64,000 bases of DNA from Dichelobacter nodosus. GTDB lineage: Bacteria; Pseudomonadota; Gammaproteobacteria; Cardiobacteriales; Cardiobacteriaceae. Location of the stretch: assembly GCF_001263335.1 (NCBI RefSeq), contig NZ_LGVW01000028.1, positions 62,001 to 126,000 of the forward strand, written 5' to 3'. Shown one piece after another: positions 46,452-56,512 of the stretch. The position numbers and the translations under genes were made by a program. Within the stretch, counting starts at the first letter, position 1; the number at the start of each line of letters is the position of its first letter. Under the pieces are notes generated by a model, which did not search any database, had not been told where the DNA came from, and saw only the letters and a list, made by a program, of their open reading frames with translations.

Positions 46452-47825
46452 ATGTCTCTTACGACATCACAACTATTTCTCCTTTCTTTAATCGTTGGAA
46501 TAGGATTTTATATTTGGGCATATCGTATCGCTGCTCGTTATCGTCACCAGCGCGTTGACATGCATTCACTGCCGTATTATCACGGCGGTTATGTTTTTTT
46601 ATGGGTATTTTTACCAGCGCTCGCATTTTTACTATTGTGGACGCCGGTTTCACTTTCCATTTTGAGTCAAAAAATCCAAGTGTTGGTTGCAGAGGAACAT
46701 TATCCGCCGCAAATGACCGCGCTGGTTTCAAACGCCGTTTTAAACTATACCAACGGCTTAACCACGACTTTACCGGAAAAAATGAAACCCATTGCTAGTG
46801 GCTATTTAGCCGTACGCAATAATCTGCTCACCATAAGAAGCATTTTAGTCACGCTGCTTCTTTTTACCACGGGTCTTATTGCCATTTTTCGCATCAAACC
46901 GCATTTTCGCGCCCGCAATTACGTTGAAAAATATTTACGTTTTTTGATGATTTTTTGCGCCGGCATTGCTGTTTTAACAACATTTGGCATTTTATTTTCC
47001 GTGCTTTTGGAATCACTGCGCTTTTTTAATAAAGTTCCGTGGACAGAATTCTTTTTCAATACGCATTGGTCGCCACAAATTGCCCTGCGCGAAGGTCAAG
47101 TCGGTGCATCGGGTTCTTTTGGTTTAATTCCGCTATTACTCGGAACCTTGTTAATTTCTATCATTGCGTTATTGGTTGCCGTTCCCATCGGTTTATTTTC
47201 TGCCATTTACCTTTCTGAATACGCCAACAGCAAAGTGCGCACTTGGGCAAAACCCATGCTAGAACTGCTGGCAGGTATCCCCACCGTGGTATACGGATTT
47301 TTTGCCGCGTTGACGGTTGCGCCTTTTATTCGGCGTATTGGTGAACAAATGGGTTTAAGCGTTTCTTCTGAAAGCGCTTTGGCTGCGGGCGTGGTGATGG
47401 GCATCATGATTATTCCCTTCATTTCCTCGTTATCAGACGACGTCATCAATGCCGTACCGCAAAGTTTGCGCGAAGGTTCTTTGGGTTTAGGCGCCACAAA
47501 ATCGGAAACCATTAAAAAAGTTATTTTACCGGCAGCGTTACCCGGCATTATTTCGGCAGTTTTATTAGCCGCCTCGCGCGCGATTGGCGAAACCATGATC
47601 GTGGTGATGGCAGCAGGACAATCGGCAAATTTAACCTTTAATCCGCTGGAAGCTGTAACCACAGTTACCGTGCAAATCGTTACTTTGTTAACGGGCGATA
47701 CGGAATTTGATTCGGAAAAAACGCTTTCCGCGTTTGCGCTCGGACTCACTTTATTTGTGATCACTTTTGCCTTGAATCTTTTCGCGTTACACATCGTGAA
47801 AAAATATCGTGAACAATACGATTAG
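46452..47825 (+). CDS. pstC: Phosphate ABC permease PstC (long form)
   Basis: 457 aa from the second of two ATGs, which is spaced correctly from AAGGA. The C-terminal 300 residues are the BPD permease domain with the EAA-type loop (LREGSLGLGATKSETIKKVILPAALPG-like, about 345-370). An N-terminal extension of about 150 residues with extra transmembrane helices is absent in E. coli PstC (319 aa) but known from long forms. Two helices flank a periplasmic stretch. Confidence 0.93.
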   Translation: MSLTTSQLFLLSLIVGIGFYIWAYRIAARYRHQRVDMHSLPYYHGGYVFLWVFLPALAFLLLWTPVSLSILSQKIQVLVAEEHYPPQMTALVSNAVLNYTNGLTTTLPEKMKPIASGYLAVRNNLLTIRSILVTLLLFTTGLIAIFRIKPHFRARNYVEKYLRFLMIFCAGIAVLTTFGILFSVLLESLRFFNKVPWTEFFFNTHWSPQIALREGQVGASGSFGLIPLLLGTLLISIIALLVAVPIGLFSAIYLSEYANSKVRTWAKPMLELLAGIPTVVYGFFAALTVAPFIRRIGEQMGLSVSSESALAAGVVMGIMIIPFISSLSDDVINAVPQSLREGSLGLGATKSETIKKVILPAALPGIISAVLLAASRAIGETMIVVMAAGQSANLTFNPLEAVTTVTVQIVTLLTGDTEFDSEKTLSAFALGLTLFVITFALNLFALHIVKKYREQYD

Positions 47826-47833
47826 GAAGCATC

Positions 47834-49150
47834 ATGTCTGAAGAAAAAAATACCTCTCTTTTAACCGAAACCCATTTCGCCGAACAGCATTTAAAAAAAC
47901 GTCACCGCTCCGAGCGGCGCTTTCGTTTATTGGGCATTTGTTCGCTGACGATTTCTTTGGTTTTTTTAATCGTTTTTATCATCAGCATTGTGCACGATGC
48001 CGCTCCTGCTTTTTCGCAAACCGAAATCCAGCTGACGGTTAATTATGATACTGATGTTATCAATTTAAAAAATATTGATAAAAATGATGAACATGCCGTT
48101 GAGCAAGCGCTATTTAAAGTCAATTACAATTTACTGATTGAACGCGCTTTAGCGAAACTTTCCGGTTATCAAGGCGAAAATCCCAATCAATTGCGCCAAA
48201 AATTGTTGAGCAGTTCTGCGCAATATCAATTGATGAATCGTCTGCGGGCGAATCCGGATTTGATTGGTAAACAAGAAACGCTTTGGTTAGCGGCAAGCGG
48301 CGGCATAGACAGCGCCCATCAAGGATACGTTGACAGCAGCATTGATGAAGCCAATCGCGCCGTTGATGATCAAACCGTGAAATGGGCACAACGTTTACAC
48401 GAACAAGGTTTACTAAGAACCAGTTTTAATACCACGATTTTCACGCACACCGATTCACGCAGTCCTCAAGATGCGGGCGTACGCGGAGCAATTATTGGTT
48501 CGGCTTATACGTTGCTCGTTACTTTGGCTTTGTCGTTTCCCATCGCCGTGCTCGCTGCCATTTATTTGGAAGAATTCGCACCCAAAAACCGTTTTACGGA
48601 TTTTTTAGAAGCCAATATCAATAATCTTGCGGCAGTGCCTTCCATTATTTTCGGGTTATTAGGATTAGCCGTTTTTATTAACTTTTTTGGTCTGCCGCGG
48701 TCAACGCCTTTAGTCGGCGGACTGGTTTTAACCTTAATGACGTTACCAACCATTATTATTTCTTCACGAGCCGCGCTGAAAGCCGTTCCACCTTCTATTC
48801 GCGCCGCCGCGTTAGGATTGGGCGCATCGAAAATGCAAGTTACTTTTCACCACGTTTTGCCGCTGGCAATGCCGGGAATGTTAACGGGAACCATCATCGG
48901 CATGGCGCAAGCATTGGGAGAAACCGCGCCGCTTTTGATGATTGGCATGGTTGCTTTTATTTCCGATGTGCCCAACGGCATTCTCGATCCGGCTGCCGTA
49001 ATGCCCGTACAAATTTATTTATGGTCTGATTTACCGGAACGCGCTTTTATTGCTCGCACTTCTTTCGCCATTATTATTTTGTTGTTCTTTTTGATAGCAA
49101 TGAACGCGTTAGCCGTTATTTTACGTAAGAAATTTGAACGCAAATGGTGA
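47834..49150 (+). CDS. pstA: Phosphate ABC permease PstA (long form)
   Basis: 438 aa. A cytoplasmic N-terminus, one helix (about 32-53) and a periplasmic insertion (about 55-210, DUF3333-like) precede the BPD permease domain with the loop [27 protein letters not shown]. coli PstA has 296 aa. The large insertion matches the equally enlarged PstC. It lies 8 bp after pstC. Confidence 0.93.
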   Translation: MSEEKNTSLLTETHFAEQHLKKRHRSERRFRLLGICSLTISLVFLIVFIISIVHDAAPAFSQTEIQLTVNYDTDVINLKNIDKNDEHAVEQALFKVNYNLLIERALAKLSGYQGENPNQLRQKLLSSSAQYQLMNRLRANPDLIGKQETLWLAASGGIDSAHQGYVDSSIDEANRAVDDQTVKWAQRLHEQGLLRTSFNTTIFTHTDSRSPQDAGVRGAIIGSAYTLLVTLALSFPIAVLAAIYLEEFAPKNRFTDFLEANINNLAAVPSIIFGLLGLAVFINFFGLPRSTPLVGGLVLTLMTLPTIIISSRAALKAVPPSIRAAALGLGASKMQVTFHHVLPLAMPGMLTGTIIGMAQALGETAPLLMIGMVAFISDVPNGILDPAAVMPVQIYLWSDLPERAFIARTSFAIIILLFFLIAMNALAVILRKKFERKW

Positions 49151-49155
49151 AAACT

Positions 49156-50025
49156 ATGTTCGTTGAAACTCGTCAAACAAATTTTTCAAATCAGGAAACT
49201 GTTGTGAATAAAAAACCTCAAGAAATTCAATTTTCTATATTAAAAACAGTGGGGCAGCCTTTTGTCGATACGCCCAAAATTACCGCGCGCGATGTCAACG
49301 TTTTTTATGGTGATAAACAGGCAATTTTTGATGTCAATTTAGATATTGGCAGTAATGAAGTTTTAGCCATGATCGGACCTTCAGGCTGCGGAAAATCTAC
49401 CTTTTTACGCTGTTTAAACCGCATGAATGATACGATTGACGGCTGCCGCGTGGAAGGCACCATTTCTTTAGACGGCTGCAATATGTATGACCCGAAATTA
49501 GACGTGGTCAATTTGCGCCGGCGCGTGGGCATGGTTTTTCAACGTCCCAATCCCTTTCCTAAATCCGTTTACGATAATGTGGCGTACGGTCCGCGCATTC
49601 ACGGATTGACGCATTCTAAAGCAGAATTAGATGAACTCGTTGAAACGGCTTTAAGAAAATCTGGCATTTGGAATGAAGTCAAAGATCGTCTTGATAAATC
49701 TGGAACGGGACTTTCTGGTGGACAACAGCAGCGTTTATGCATTGCGCGCGCGATTGCCGTTAAACCGTCAGTAATTTTGATGGACGAACCATGTTCGGCG
49801 CTCGATCCCATTGCAACGGGCAAAATCGAAGAATTAATCGATGAATTGCGCGAAAACTATTGCATTGCCATCGTTACGCATTCTATGCAACAAGCCGCGC
49901 GCGTTTCGCAACGTACCGCGTATTTTCATTTGGGAAAATTAGTTGAAATTGGCGATACTGATCAAATTTTCCAAAATCCGCAGCACCGCTTAACGGAAGA
50001 CTATATCACTGGTCGTTTTGGCTAA
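49156..50025 (+). CDS. pstB: Phosphate ABC transporter ATPase PstB
   Basis: 289 aa. Walker A GPSGCGKS, signature LSGGQQQR, Walker B VILMDEP and the H-loop [14 protein letters not shown] are all present. The start at 49156 has GGTGA upstream; 49144, overlapping pstA, is also possible. A 40-residue N-terminal extension precedes the domain. phoU, often the next gene, is absent. Confidence 0.95.
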   Translation: MFVETRQTNFSNQETVVNKKPQEIQFSILKTVGQPFVDTPKITARDVNVFYGDKQAIFDVNLDIGSNEVLAMIGPSGCGKSTFLRCLNRMNDTIDGCRVEGTISLDGCNMYDPKLDVVNLRRRVGMVFQRPNPFPKSVYDNVAYGPRIHGLTHSKAELDELVETALRKSGIWNEVKDRLDKSGTGLSGGQQQRLCIARAIAVKPSVILMDEPCSALDPIATGKIEELIDELRENYCIAIVTHSMQQAARVSQRTAYFHLGKLVEIGDTDQIFQNPQHRLTEDYITGRFG

Positions 50026-50084
50026 GCCGCGTTTAAATACGTTATAATGGCGATTCTCGAAAGTCTTGTGCGCACAAGACTTTC
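50018..50084 (+). promoter_or_regulatory. Promoter and immediate terminator upstream of greA
   Basis: TTGGCT (50018-50023), 19 bp, then a perfect TATAAT (50043-50048). Just after the expected start, GAAAGTCTTGTGC and GCACAAGACTTTC form a 26-bp perfect palindrome (50059-50084) followed by TTCTTTTATT. The hairpin can end pst transcripts and any short RNA from this promoter. Confidence 0.6.
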
Positions 50085-50228
50085 TTCTTTTATTCTGAAA
50101 TATCAACGCCATTTCGGAAAATAAAACCATAAAATGTACCCTCATCTTTTGGCTAATATGGCAAGCATTTCCTTGCCATGATTTGTTTTGCCATTCGTGG
50201 CGCTATTTTATTTTTTAAGGAATCATGA

Positions 50229-50711
50229 ATGAATCAAAAAATACCCATGACCAAAGCCGGCGCGGAAGCATTGCAAGCAGAGCTGGAAAAATTAAAATCA
50301 AAAGACCGTCCCGCCGTTATTCAAGCGATTGCTGAAGCGCGTGAACATGGTGATTTAAAAGAAAACGCAGAGTATCACGCCGCGCGCGAGCAACAAGGAT
50401 TTATTGAAGGTCGTATCCAAGAAATCGAATTTAAATTGAGCAACGTCAATATCATTGATGTGACGCGTCTTCCGCAAGATGGCAGAGTAGTTTTTGGCAC
50501 AACTATCGAATTAGAAGATGCCAACAGCGGTGAAATCATGAAATATAAAATTGTCGGCGAAGATGAGGCCGATATTAAAAAAGGTATGATTTCCAATAGT
50601 TCGCCGATTGCGCGCGCTTTGTTTGGCAAAGAAGAAGGCGATATTGTGGACGTTAACGTTCCCGGTGGACAAAAATCTTTGGAAATCATCGCCGTTCACT
50701 ATATTGAATAA
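50229..50711 (+). CDS. greA: Transcription elongation factor GreA
   Basis: 160 aa. GreA rescues backtracked RNA polymerase by stimulating transcript cleavage. The coiled-coil N-terminal domain with the acidic tip ([20 protein letters not shown], Asp/Glu near 42-45) and the C-terminal FKBP-like domain are complete. AAGGA is correctly spaced. A strong terminator follows. Confidence 0.97.
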   Translation: MNQKIPMTKAGAEALQAELEKLKSKDRPAVIQAIAEAREHGDLKENAEYHAAREQQGFIEGRIQEIEFKLSNVNIIDVTRLPQDGRVVFGTTIELEDANSGEIMKYKIVGEDEADIKKGMISNSSPIARALFGKEEGDIVDVNVPGGQKSLEIIAVHYIE

Positions 50712-50728
50712 TTTTTTAAACTTTTGAT

Positions 50729-50757
50729 AAGCCTGCCGCAAGCAGGCTTTTTTATTT
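50729..50757 (+). terminator. Terminator of greA
   Basis: AAGCCTGC pairs with GCAGGCTT around CGCAA and is followed by TTTTTATTTT. Confidence 0.95.
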
Positions 50758-51066
50758 TCCGTAATTTTTAAGAAAAAAACCCTTTTTTATTAAAGTTGGT
50801 TTAGAATCTCATCTACTTTCCTAAAAAATAGGGAATTATTTTGAGTTCTATCAAAAAGATGATGATATTGATTTTTTCGATATCGTAAAATCAATCGGAT
50901 ATATTGCTGTTAAACGGATTAACGGCGATAACCGTTCAAAATCAATGCGGTGGTATCGGTTTTATAGGGTTAACCTCCCCCAAAAATTATAAAAATCATA
51001 TTGTTAAAATAATTTTTTATCAATTTAAAAAACTTTCTATCAGTATTTTGATAAAGGAAAATATTT
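50758..51066. other. 309-bp A+T-rich gene-free leader of the peptide transporter
   Basis: A 55-codon open stretch without early start codon (50825-50992) may be a relic. The last 25 bp contain a small TATCA/TGATA hairpin just before the Shine-Dalgarno AAAGGA. I see no clear promoter. Confidence 0.5.
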
Positions 51067-52617
51067 ATGTGGAGCATATTTAATAAGAAAAATTTGACAA
51101 TGATGTTTTGTCAAATGAGCTATGGATTATCATTTTATGGTGTTGCTATCGTTTTAATGCCGTTTTTCTTGGAAGAATTACACTACAATGAAGCCAGCAC
51201 AATGATGGTTGTCGGCGCATTTACATCGGTGGGTACTTTATTTGCCATTGCCGGTGGCGTGGTCGGCGATAAAATACTCGGATCATTTCGTGCATTAACC
51301 GTTGGTTACGTTTGTTTTACAACCGGTTATCTTTTGCTGTTGTTAAGCGCAGTTAATAACACCGTTTCTTTGAGCTTGTTAGGCATCGCCCTCGTATGTT
51401 ACGGACGCGGATTGATGTCACCGAACTATCCAACTCTTTTTAAAACAACTTTTAGTAATCCTGAGGATTTTGAAAAAGGCTATCCCATCAACTACTCCAT
51501 CAACAACGTTGGGTCTTTTTTAGGTGAATATTGCTTTCCGTTTTTAGTGTTATTAATTGGTTATAAAGGAAACTTTTCTTTAGCAGCGGCATTGTGTGGC
51601 TTGAGCGTTTTATCGCTGTTTATCATTCGTAAACCCTTACGTTCAACCGCTTTACCCATCGATCGGGAAACGGTTTCCAAGAAAAATTGGCAAAAATTTG
51701 GCTGGATCAGCTTAGCCATGATCCTCATTGTCTTTTATATGTTCAATGATTTAGATACAGGGGTTTACCTCGTCTATGCCATCAGCTTTGGAGCAATTGC
51801 CTACTTTATTTATTTGATGATGAAGTCTAATCACGCCGTTAAATTGCGTTTGCTTACCGTTTTATTCATGATCTTTTTAACCATCGCTTTCTTCGTGTAT
51901 TACGGACAAATGAGTACTTCGATGAACATCGTTGCTATTAATACCATGCGCGGTGATTTATTAGGATTTATTCCCATTCGTCCGGAAGGATCGTCTGTGA
52001 TGAATTCAGCGTGGTGTATTGTCGTCGGACCAATGATCGCCCTTCTTTTTGGTAAATTAGAATCAAAAAAAATCTTCTTATCAACAGCAACTAAAGTCGG
52101 TTTAGCATTTGTCGGCACATCAATCGCCTTCGGATTCTTTACATTCTGTATTTACACCATTGGCGATAAATTGGTTCTCCGTCCAGAAGTATTTTTAGTG
52201 GTACATTTTTTCCAAGCATTTGGTGAAGTGATTATTGCCAGTTTGGTTGTTGCTTATATTTTGTCAGTAGCACCCAAAAATATTTCAGCATTTGCCGTTA
52301 GTTTATTTATGATTTCAATTGCGTTAAGCGGCATTATTGGCGCCGTATTCTCCACCAACGTTGCGCTGGAAAAAGGGGAAGTATTGACTCGAGAATTAGT
52401 GATCGCGCGTTATGGTAGTTATTATTTAACCTTAACCATTTGGGCGGTTATTTTCACGGTGATTGCTTTTGCTTCATCAATTCTCACTAAAAAGATTTTG
52501 CACGCCGCTGACCGCTGGGAAGCAGAACACCCAGAATTGGCAGATCAAAACACGAAATCTGCAGGAATTGAAGAAAAAACATCAGAACCTGCAAAATCCG
52601 ACACTCAAGAAAATTAA
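51067..52617 (+). CDS. POT/PTR family proton-coupled oligopeptide transporter
   Basis: 516 aa, 12 to 14 transmembrane helices. The POT signature region NYPTLFKTTFSNPEDFEKGYPINYSINNVGSF-like (about 118-150) includes the FxxxYxxxNxG-type pattern. The first-helix ExxER motif is not obvious, so proton coupling details may differ. The acidic, Lys-rich tail (about 480-516) is cytoplasmic. In a proteolytic, non-sugar-using species this protein would import peptides made by secreted proteases such as AprV2; that link is inference. Confidence 0.82.
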   Translation: MWSIFNKKNLTMMFCQMSYGLSFYGVAIVLMPFFLEELHYNEASTMMVVGAFTSVGTLFAIAGGVVGDKILGSFRALTVGYVCFTTGYLLLLLSAVNNTVSLSLLGIALVCYGRGLMSPNYPTLFKTTFSNPEDFEKGYPINYSINNVGSFLGEYCFPFLVLLIGYKGNFSLAAALCGLSVLSLFIIRKPLRSTALPIDRETVSKKNWQKFGWISLAMILIVFYMFNDLDTGVYLVYAISFGAIAYFIYLMMKSNHAVKLRLLTVLFMIFLTIAFFVYYGQMSTSMNIVAINTMRGDLLGFIPIRPEGSSVMNSAWCIVVGPMIALLFGKLESKKIFLSTATKVGLAFVGTSIAFGFFTFCIYTIGDKLVLRPEVFLVVHFFQAFGEVIIASLVVAYILSVAPKNISAFAVSLFMISIALSGIIGAVFSTNVALEKGEVLTRELVIARYGSYYLTLTIWAVIFTVIAFASSILTKKILHAADRWEAEHPELADQNTKSAGIEEKTSEPAKSDTQEN

Positions 52618-52630
52618 AACCTCATCTCAA

Positions 52631-52657
52631 AATATCCTGATTTCATATCAGGATATT
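52631..52657. terminator. Bidirectional terminator between two transporter genes
   Basis: AATATCCTGAT pairs with ATCAGGATATT around TTCAT, followed by TTTTTT on the plus strand; on the minus strand a mixed T-rich tail follows. Confidence 0.85.
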
Positions 52658-52660
52658 TTT

Positions 52661-54421
52661 TTAAGAATGAAATGGGAAAAAAATTGGAATCAAAACCAAC
52701 GCAGCAAGCATATAAGCTAAACTCACCGCCCAGCCCGTGCGCAAATAATTTTTTACGGTATAACGCCCCGGCGTATAAACCATTAAATGAGTTTGATAAC
52801 CAAAAGGAATCATAAAACAAGCACTTGCCGCAAAACATATCCCCACTACAAACGGCAAATAACTCACCTGTAAACTCTCAGCAGTTTGCAAAGCAAGAGG
52901 CATACTTAACGCCGCCGCCGCGTTATTCGTAATAATTTCGGTCATCATCACCGTCATCAAAAAAATTACCACAAAAGACAAATAAGCATTATTTTCTGGC
53001 AAAATGCGCATCATCGCCTGCCCAATCATCGCTGCCGCCCCGCTATTTTCCAGTCCTATTGACAACACCAAAGCCGAGCCAATCACAAAAATCAAATCAA
53101 ACGGAAACCGCCAGCGCAAATCCGACAAACGCAAACAATCGCCTGCCAACAATGCCCCCAATAACACAATCAAACCTTTAAACAGCGGCACTAATTCAAA
53201 TGCCGACAAAATAATCACCAGTAAAAATGCCAGCGTTACAAAAACACTTTTTTTTACCGACAAAATGCGTTGACTGTTTTGATGCGGTTTATCGAGCAGA
53301 TGAAAGTTTGTTTCATTAGAGCGCAGATGAAAAAAGTTATCGCTGACCGCCAATAATAACGCATCGCCCGTGCGCAGTGGAATGCGGTTCAAATAACCCG
53401 TTAAACGTTTATTACCGCGGCGAATACCGACCACGCTGGCACTAAAACGTTCATTAAAATTCACCGCTTCTAAAGTGGTATACAACAATTCAGATTCATT
53501 AGAAATGATGACTTCTACCAAATTTGATTTTAATAATTGACTAGCACTATCGCCGCCCAACAACGTAATATTTTGAAAAGGTTGCAATAAATGCACATTT
53601 TCCACGGAACCGGTAAAAACGATTTGATCGCCTGCCAAAATTACTTCCCGTCGGCTCACTGGCGAAATTAAACGATCGGCGCGGACGATTTCTAATAAAT
53701 ATAAACCGTCGAGTTCGCCTAATTTACTGCTGCGCACCGTTTTGCCGATTAAATCGGATTCGGCTTCCACGCGCACCGTTAAAAAATAATTATCTGATTC
53801 ATCAGTACTTTGCGGCGGATTATACGGCAAACTGTTACGCTTAAAATACAAAGCCGCGAGCGATAATCCCGCCACCAACATGCCCACGCCGGTAAAAGTA
53901 AACATTCCTAACGGCGGTAATCCTGCTTTCGTCACAAAAGAATTCACCACCAAGTTGGTAGACGTACCAATCAGCGTAGTAATGCCGCCGAAAATAGAAG
54001 CATACGACAAAGGAATTAAAAGCCGCGACGGCGCGATTGTAGTTTGCCGCGAAACCACGCCCAAAAAAGAAGCCACAACCGCCGTGTTATTAATAAAAGC
54101 CGATAAAATGGAAGTGATAAACGTCAATCGAAAAAAACTGATTTTTTCATTATCCGAAATAATTTTTCTGGAAAGATATTGAATAAAAACAGATTTTTCC
54201 ACTGCCAATGAACACAATAATAATAAAACCAAAGTGATTAACGCAGAATTAGAAAACGTTGATAAAAATTCGGGAACACTGACGATATTAAAAATCAAAA
54301 AAACAGATGCCAAAATGAAAAAAGCCAAAGCCGCTGGCACAATATTCATAATCAACAAGCCCAAAAGTAGCGCGATGCTGATTAAAACAAACCATTTTTC
54401 AAAAGAAATCCAAAATTCCAT
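52661..54421 (-). CDS. SLC13-type anion/sodium symporter with paired RCK-C domains
   Basis: 586 aa from the second ATG (six bases after GGAG). Two blocks of membrane helices (1-200 and 385-586) carry the SNP-like loops INNTAVVASF and GTSTNLVVN, and ITNNAAAALS in the second half. Between them lie two TrkA-C/RCK-C domains (about 210-290 and 300-375). This architecture is widespread; the substrate (dicarboxylate, sulfate or other) is unknown. It is monocistronic. Confidence 0.85.
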   Translation of the reverse strand: MEFWISFEKWFVLISIALLLGLLIMNIVPAALAFFILASVFLIFNIVSVPEFLSTFSNSALITLVLLLLCSLAVEKSVFIQYLSRKIISDNEKISFFRLTFITSILSAFINNTAVVASFLGVVSRQTTIAPSRLLIPLSYASIFGGITTLIGTSTNLVVNSFVTKAGLPPLGMFTFTGVGMLVAGLSLAALYFKRNSLPYNPPQSTDESDNYFLTVRVEAESDLIGKTVRSSKLGELDGLYLLEIVRADRLISPVSRREVILAGDQIVFTGSVENVHLLQPFQNITLLGGDSASQLLKSNLVEVIISNESELLYTTLEAVNFNERFSASVVGIRRGNKRLTGYLNRIPLRTGDALLLAVSDNFFHLRSNETNFHLLDKPHQNSQRILSVKKSVFVTLAFLLVIILSAFELVPLFKGLIVLLGALLAGDCLRLSDLRWRFPFDLIFVIGSALVLSIGLENSGAAAMIGQAMMRILPENNAYLSFVVIFLMTVMMTEIITNNAAAALSMPLALQTAESLQVSYLPFVVGICFAASACFMIPFGYQTHLMVYTPGRYTVKNYLRTGWAVSLAYMLAALVLIPIFFPFHS

Positions 54422-54534
54422 CATGTTCTCCGTCAGAAAAACAAAACCACGGTCAATAAAAGTTGGCTATTTTTATTGCACCGTTTGCATTTAAAGCGCG
54501 CTATTTTGACACGATTTTATGAAAAAATAGTGCA

Positions 54535-55788
54535 TTATTTTTCTGCTGGCAAATACATTTTTCGAACAATTTCGCCGTTTTCAATGGAAAAATACTGCGG
54601 TTGTGCGCTCAAAAAACGGTGCCAAAACGGCTGTTCGGCAAACCATTGCGGCAATTGCGCACAACGCATTGTGAAAAAACTTCCCGAAAAAGCGCGCCAA
54701 TTTTTTTGGCTCAACCACAAATCCATAACATGGCGAATTTGCTCTTGAATATGCCCATCAATGGCACATTGTTCGCCCATTTTAAGCGCGATATCGGCTT
54801 GCAAATCTTGAGATAAAATTAAAGAAAACAAAGTATTACGCAGAATAGTTTGCAATTTTTCTATTTTTTCTGATGGCAACATGTCCGCCGTTGCCACCAC
54901 AGTAAATTGTGAGAAAAACCGTTGAATCGGCGCTAATTGCACGGGATATAAATGAAATTGCGCGTCAATTGGCACCGCGGACGGTTGAGCGTTCAAATAA
55001 AGCTGCAGCCGATAATCATCGGCGGTTCCGGAAGAAAAAGAAATTTGACCATTAAACCCCTCAATCGTTTGCGGCGACACATCGGGCAGCGTTAATAAAA
55101 CGCGTTGCGCCGTCAATTGTGCGGAAACCAGCCACGGCGCTTTTTGAAACAAAACACCCTCGCCGTTCTTAAACACAAAATCTAAAACCTGATGATCGCC
55201 AGCGCGCCCTTTTCCTGCCACGTGCGGCGTTGTTACGCGCAAAGATTGATCATCTTTTTCCAGCGTGATCACGGTTTCATTGATGCTGAAATCATAATCA
55301 CCATTTTGCCATTGCATCGCCGGCAACAGTGCAGAAGCCGTTAATTTTTGCGGAAAATGAAGAAGATGACTACGCCACTGCGCCAATAAAACGCCCGCGT
55401 CAGGAGTCGTTATGCGACCGCGACCGCAAATTTCGCCCAAAAGATGCAAGGTAATTGTTTGTTCGATGGAATGATCAGCGTTATAAAGGCGCGCAACAAG
55501 CCAATTAAATTGAGATTTTAAAAACGGCGCATGAATGAGATCGAGCGTCAACGTCGTATCGATTGATAACGCGGGGATAGTAACATCGATTTGCGCGCGC
55601 GATTGCAAAATACCGCGCTGAAAAGCGCGCACGTGCCAACTCATCGCTGCCGTTTGTCCGGAAGAAAACGAGTTAAATTGTTGCGCAATAAAAAAAGAAA
55701 GCGCCCCAGCGATACCCACGGCGCCCATCAGGAAAAAGCATAAACCGCGCATAATTTTTAAAAATCGGCGGTGAAATCGTTTAACCAT
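54535..55788 (-). CDS. Unrecognised inner-membrane-anchored protein coupled to TetR
   Basis: 417 aa. A basic N-terminus (MVKRFHRRFLKIMRG) and one transmembrane helix (about 13-36) anchor a large periplasmic domain rich in beta-strand patterns. A distant DUF945-like relation is possible but not shown. It overlaps the TetR gene by 8 bp and so should be controlled with it. No function is assigned. Confidence 0.65.
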   Translation of the reverse strand: MVKRFHRRFLKIMRGLCFFLMGAVGIAGALSFFIAQQFNSFSSGQTAAMSWHVRAFQRGILQSRAQIDVTIPALSIDTTLTLDLIHAPFLKSQFNWLVARLYNADHSIEQTITLHLLGEICGRGRITTPDAGVLLAQWRSHLLHFPQKLTASALLPAMQWQNGDYDFSINETVITLEKDDQSLRVTTPHVAGKGRAGDHQVLDFVFKNGEGVLFQKAPWLVSAQLTAQRVLLTLPDVSPQTIEGFNGQISFSSGTADDYRLQLYLNAQPSAVPIDAQFHLYPVQLAPIQRFFSQFTVVATADMLPSEKIEKLQTILRNTLFSLILSQDLQADIALKMGEQCAIDGHIQEQIRHVMDLWLSQKNWRAFSGSFFTMRCAQLPQWFAEQPFWHRFLSAQPQYFSIENGEIVRKMYLPAEK

Positions 55789-56380
55789 GCAAGCGAATAC
55801 CTTCTAAACTGCTGCGGATCACATCGCCGGCATAACGCTGCATTGCTTGATGCAATTGTTGATCGTGTTCTTTAGCTAAAATCGTTACCACGCCGCGCAT
55901 CGCCACCAATAAATGAACAAATGCCCGCAACCGATCGGTATGCTCCGACAATTCTCCGCGGGCAATGGCTTGATCGATAGCGCGATTAATCAACGCTTTC
56001 CAAGTGTCGTGATAATGTCTGGACAAAGTATCGATGGGATCTTGCTCTTGTTGCGTAATCACGATGCGAATAAAACGAATTTGTTCATCGTCGCAAGTAA
56101 ATAAATCTTCAAAAGCATCACCGAGCGCCAACCACGTATTATGACCGCTTAATGCTTGCTGCATTTTATTAATGAATAAGGTCATATAACGCTCGCCCAG
56201 CGCGGTAAAAATATCGATCTTATCGTCAAAATGCCAATAAATGGCGCCGCGCGTCACGCCGGCTTTTTCGGCAATTGCGCCCAAAGTGGTTGCCGTAACC
56301 CCTTGTTCATCAAACAAAATTAAAGCGCTGTTTAAAATCATTACTTTTGTTTTTTCTGCATCTGCTTTTGTTCGCCGCAT
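55781..56380 (-). CDS. TetR family repressor, AcrR/TtgR-like
   Basis: 199 aa. The N-terminal helix-turn-helix (TTLGAIAEKAGVTRGAIYWHFDDKIDIF, seen at about 30-57) is typical of AcrR/MtrR/TtgR repressors; the rest is a helical ligand-binding domain. It is divergent from an RND efflux operon, whose promoter contains a matching palindrome. Binding of a drug-like ligand would lift repression (inferred). Confidence 0.9.
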   Translation of the reverse strand: MRRTKADAEKTKVMILNSALILFDEQGVTATTLGAIAEKAGVTRGAIYWHFDDKIDIFTALGERYMTLFINKMQQALSGHNTWLALGDAFEDLFTCDDEQIRFIRIVITQQEQDPIDTLSRHYHDTWKALINRAIDQAIARGELSEHTDRLRAFVHLLVAMRGVVTILAKEHDQQLHQAMQRYAGDVIRSSLEGIRLHG

Positions 56381-56415
56381 CTGTGATTTTCACCCCAGTT
56401 CAACCAGCGAAAAAT

Positions 56416-56444
56416 TTTAACATACATTCTAGAATGTATATAAT
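56416..56444 (+). promoter_or_regulatory. RND operon promoter with TetR operator in the spacer
   Basis: TTTAAC (56416-56421), 17 bp, TATAAT (56439-56444). The perfect palindrome ATACATTCTAGAATGTAT (56422-56439) fills the spacer and resembles the AcrR-type operator core (TACATTC/GAATGTA). On the minus strand TAAAAT (56419-56414) may be the repressor's own -10 box. Confidence 0.8.
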
Positions 56445-56512
56445 GCCGCAATGGTTTTCCCCCGTTTTAATCAGGGAACTTTATCTTTCAACGCTTTATT
56501 GTCAGAGGATTT

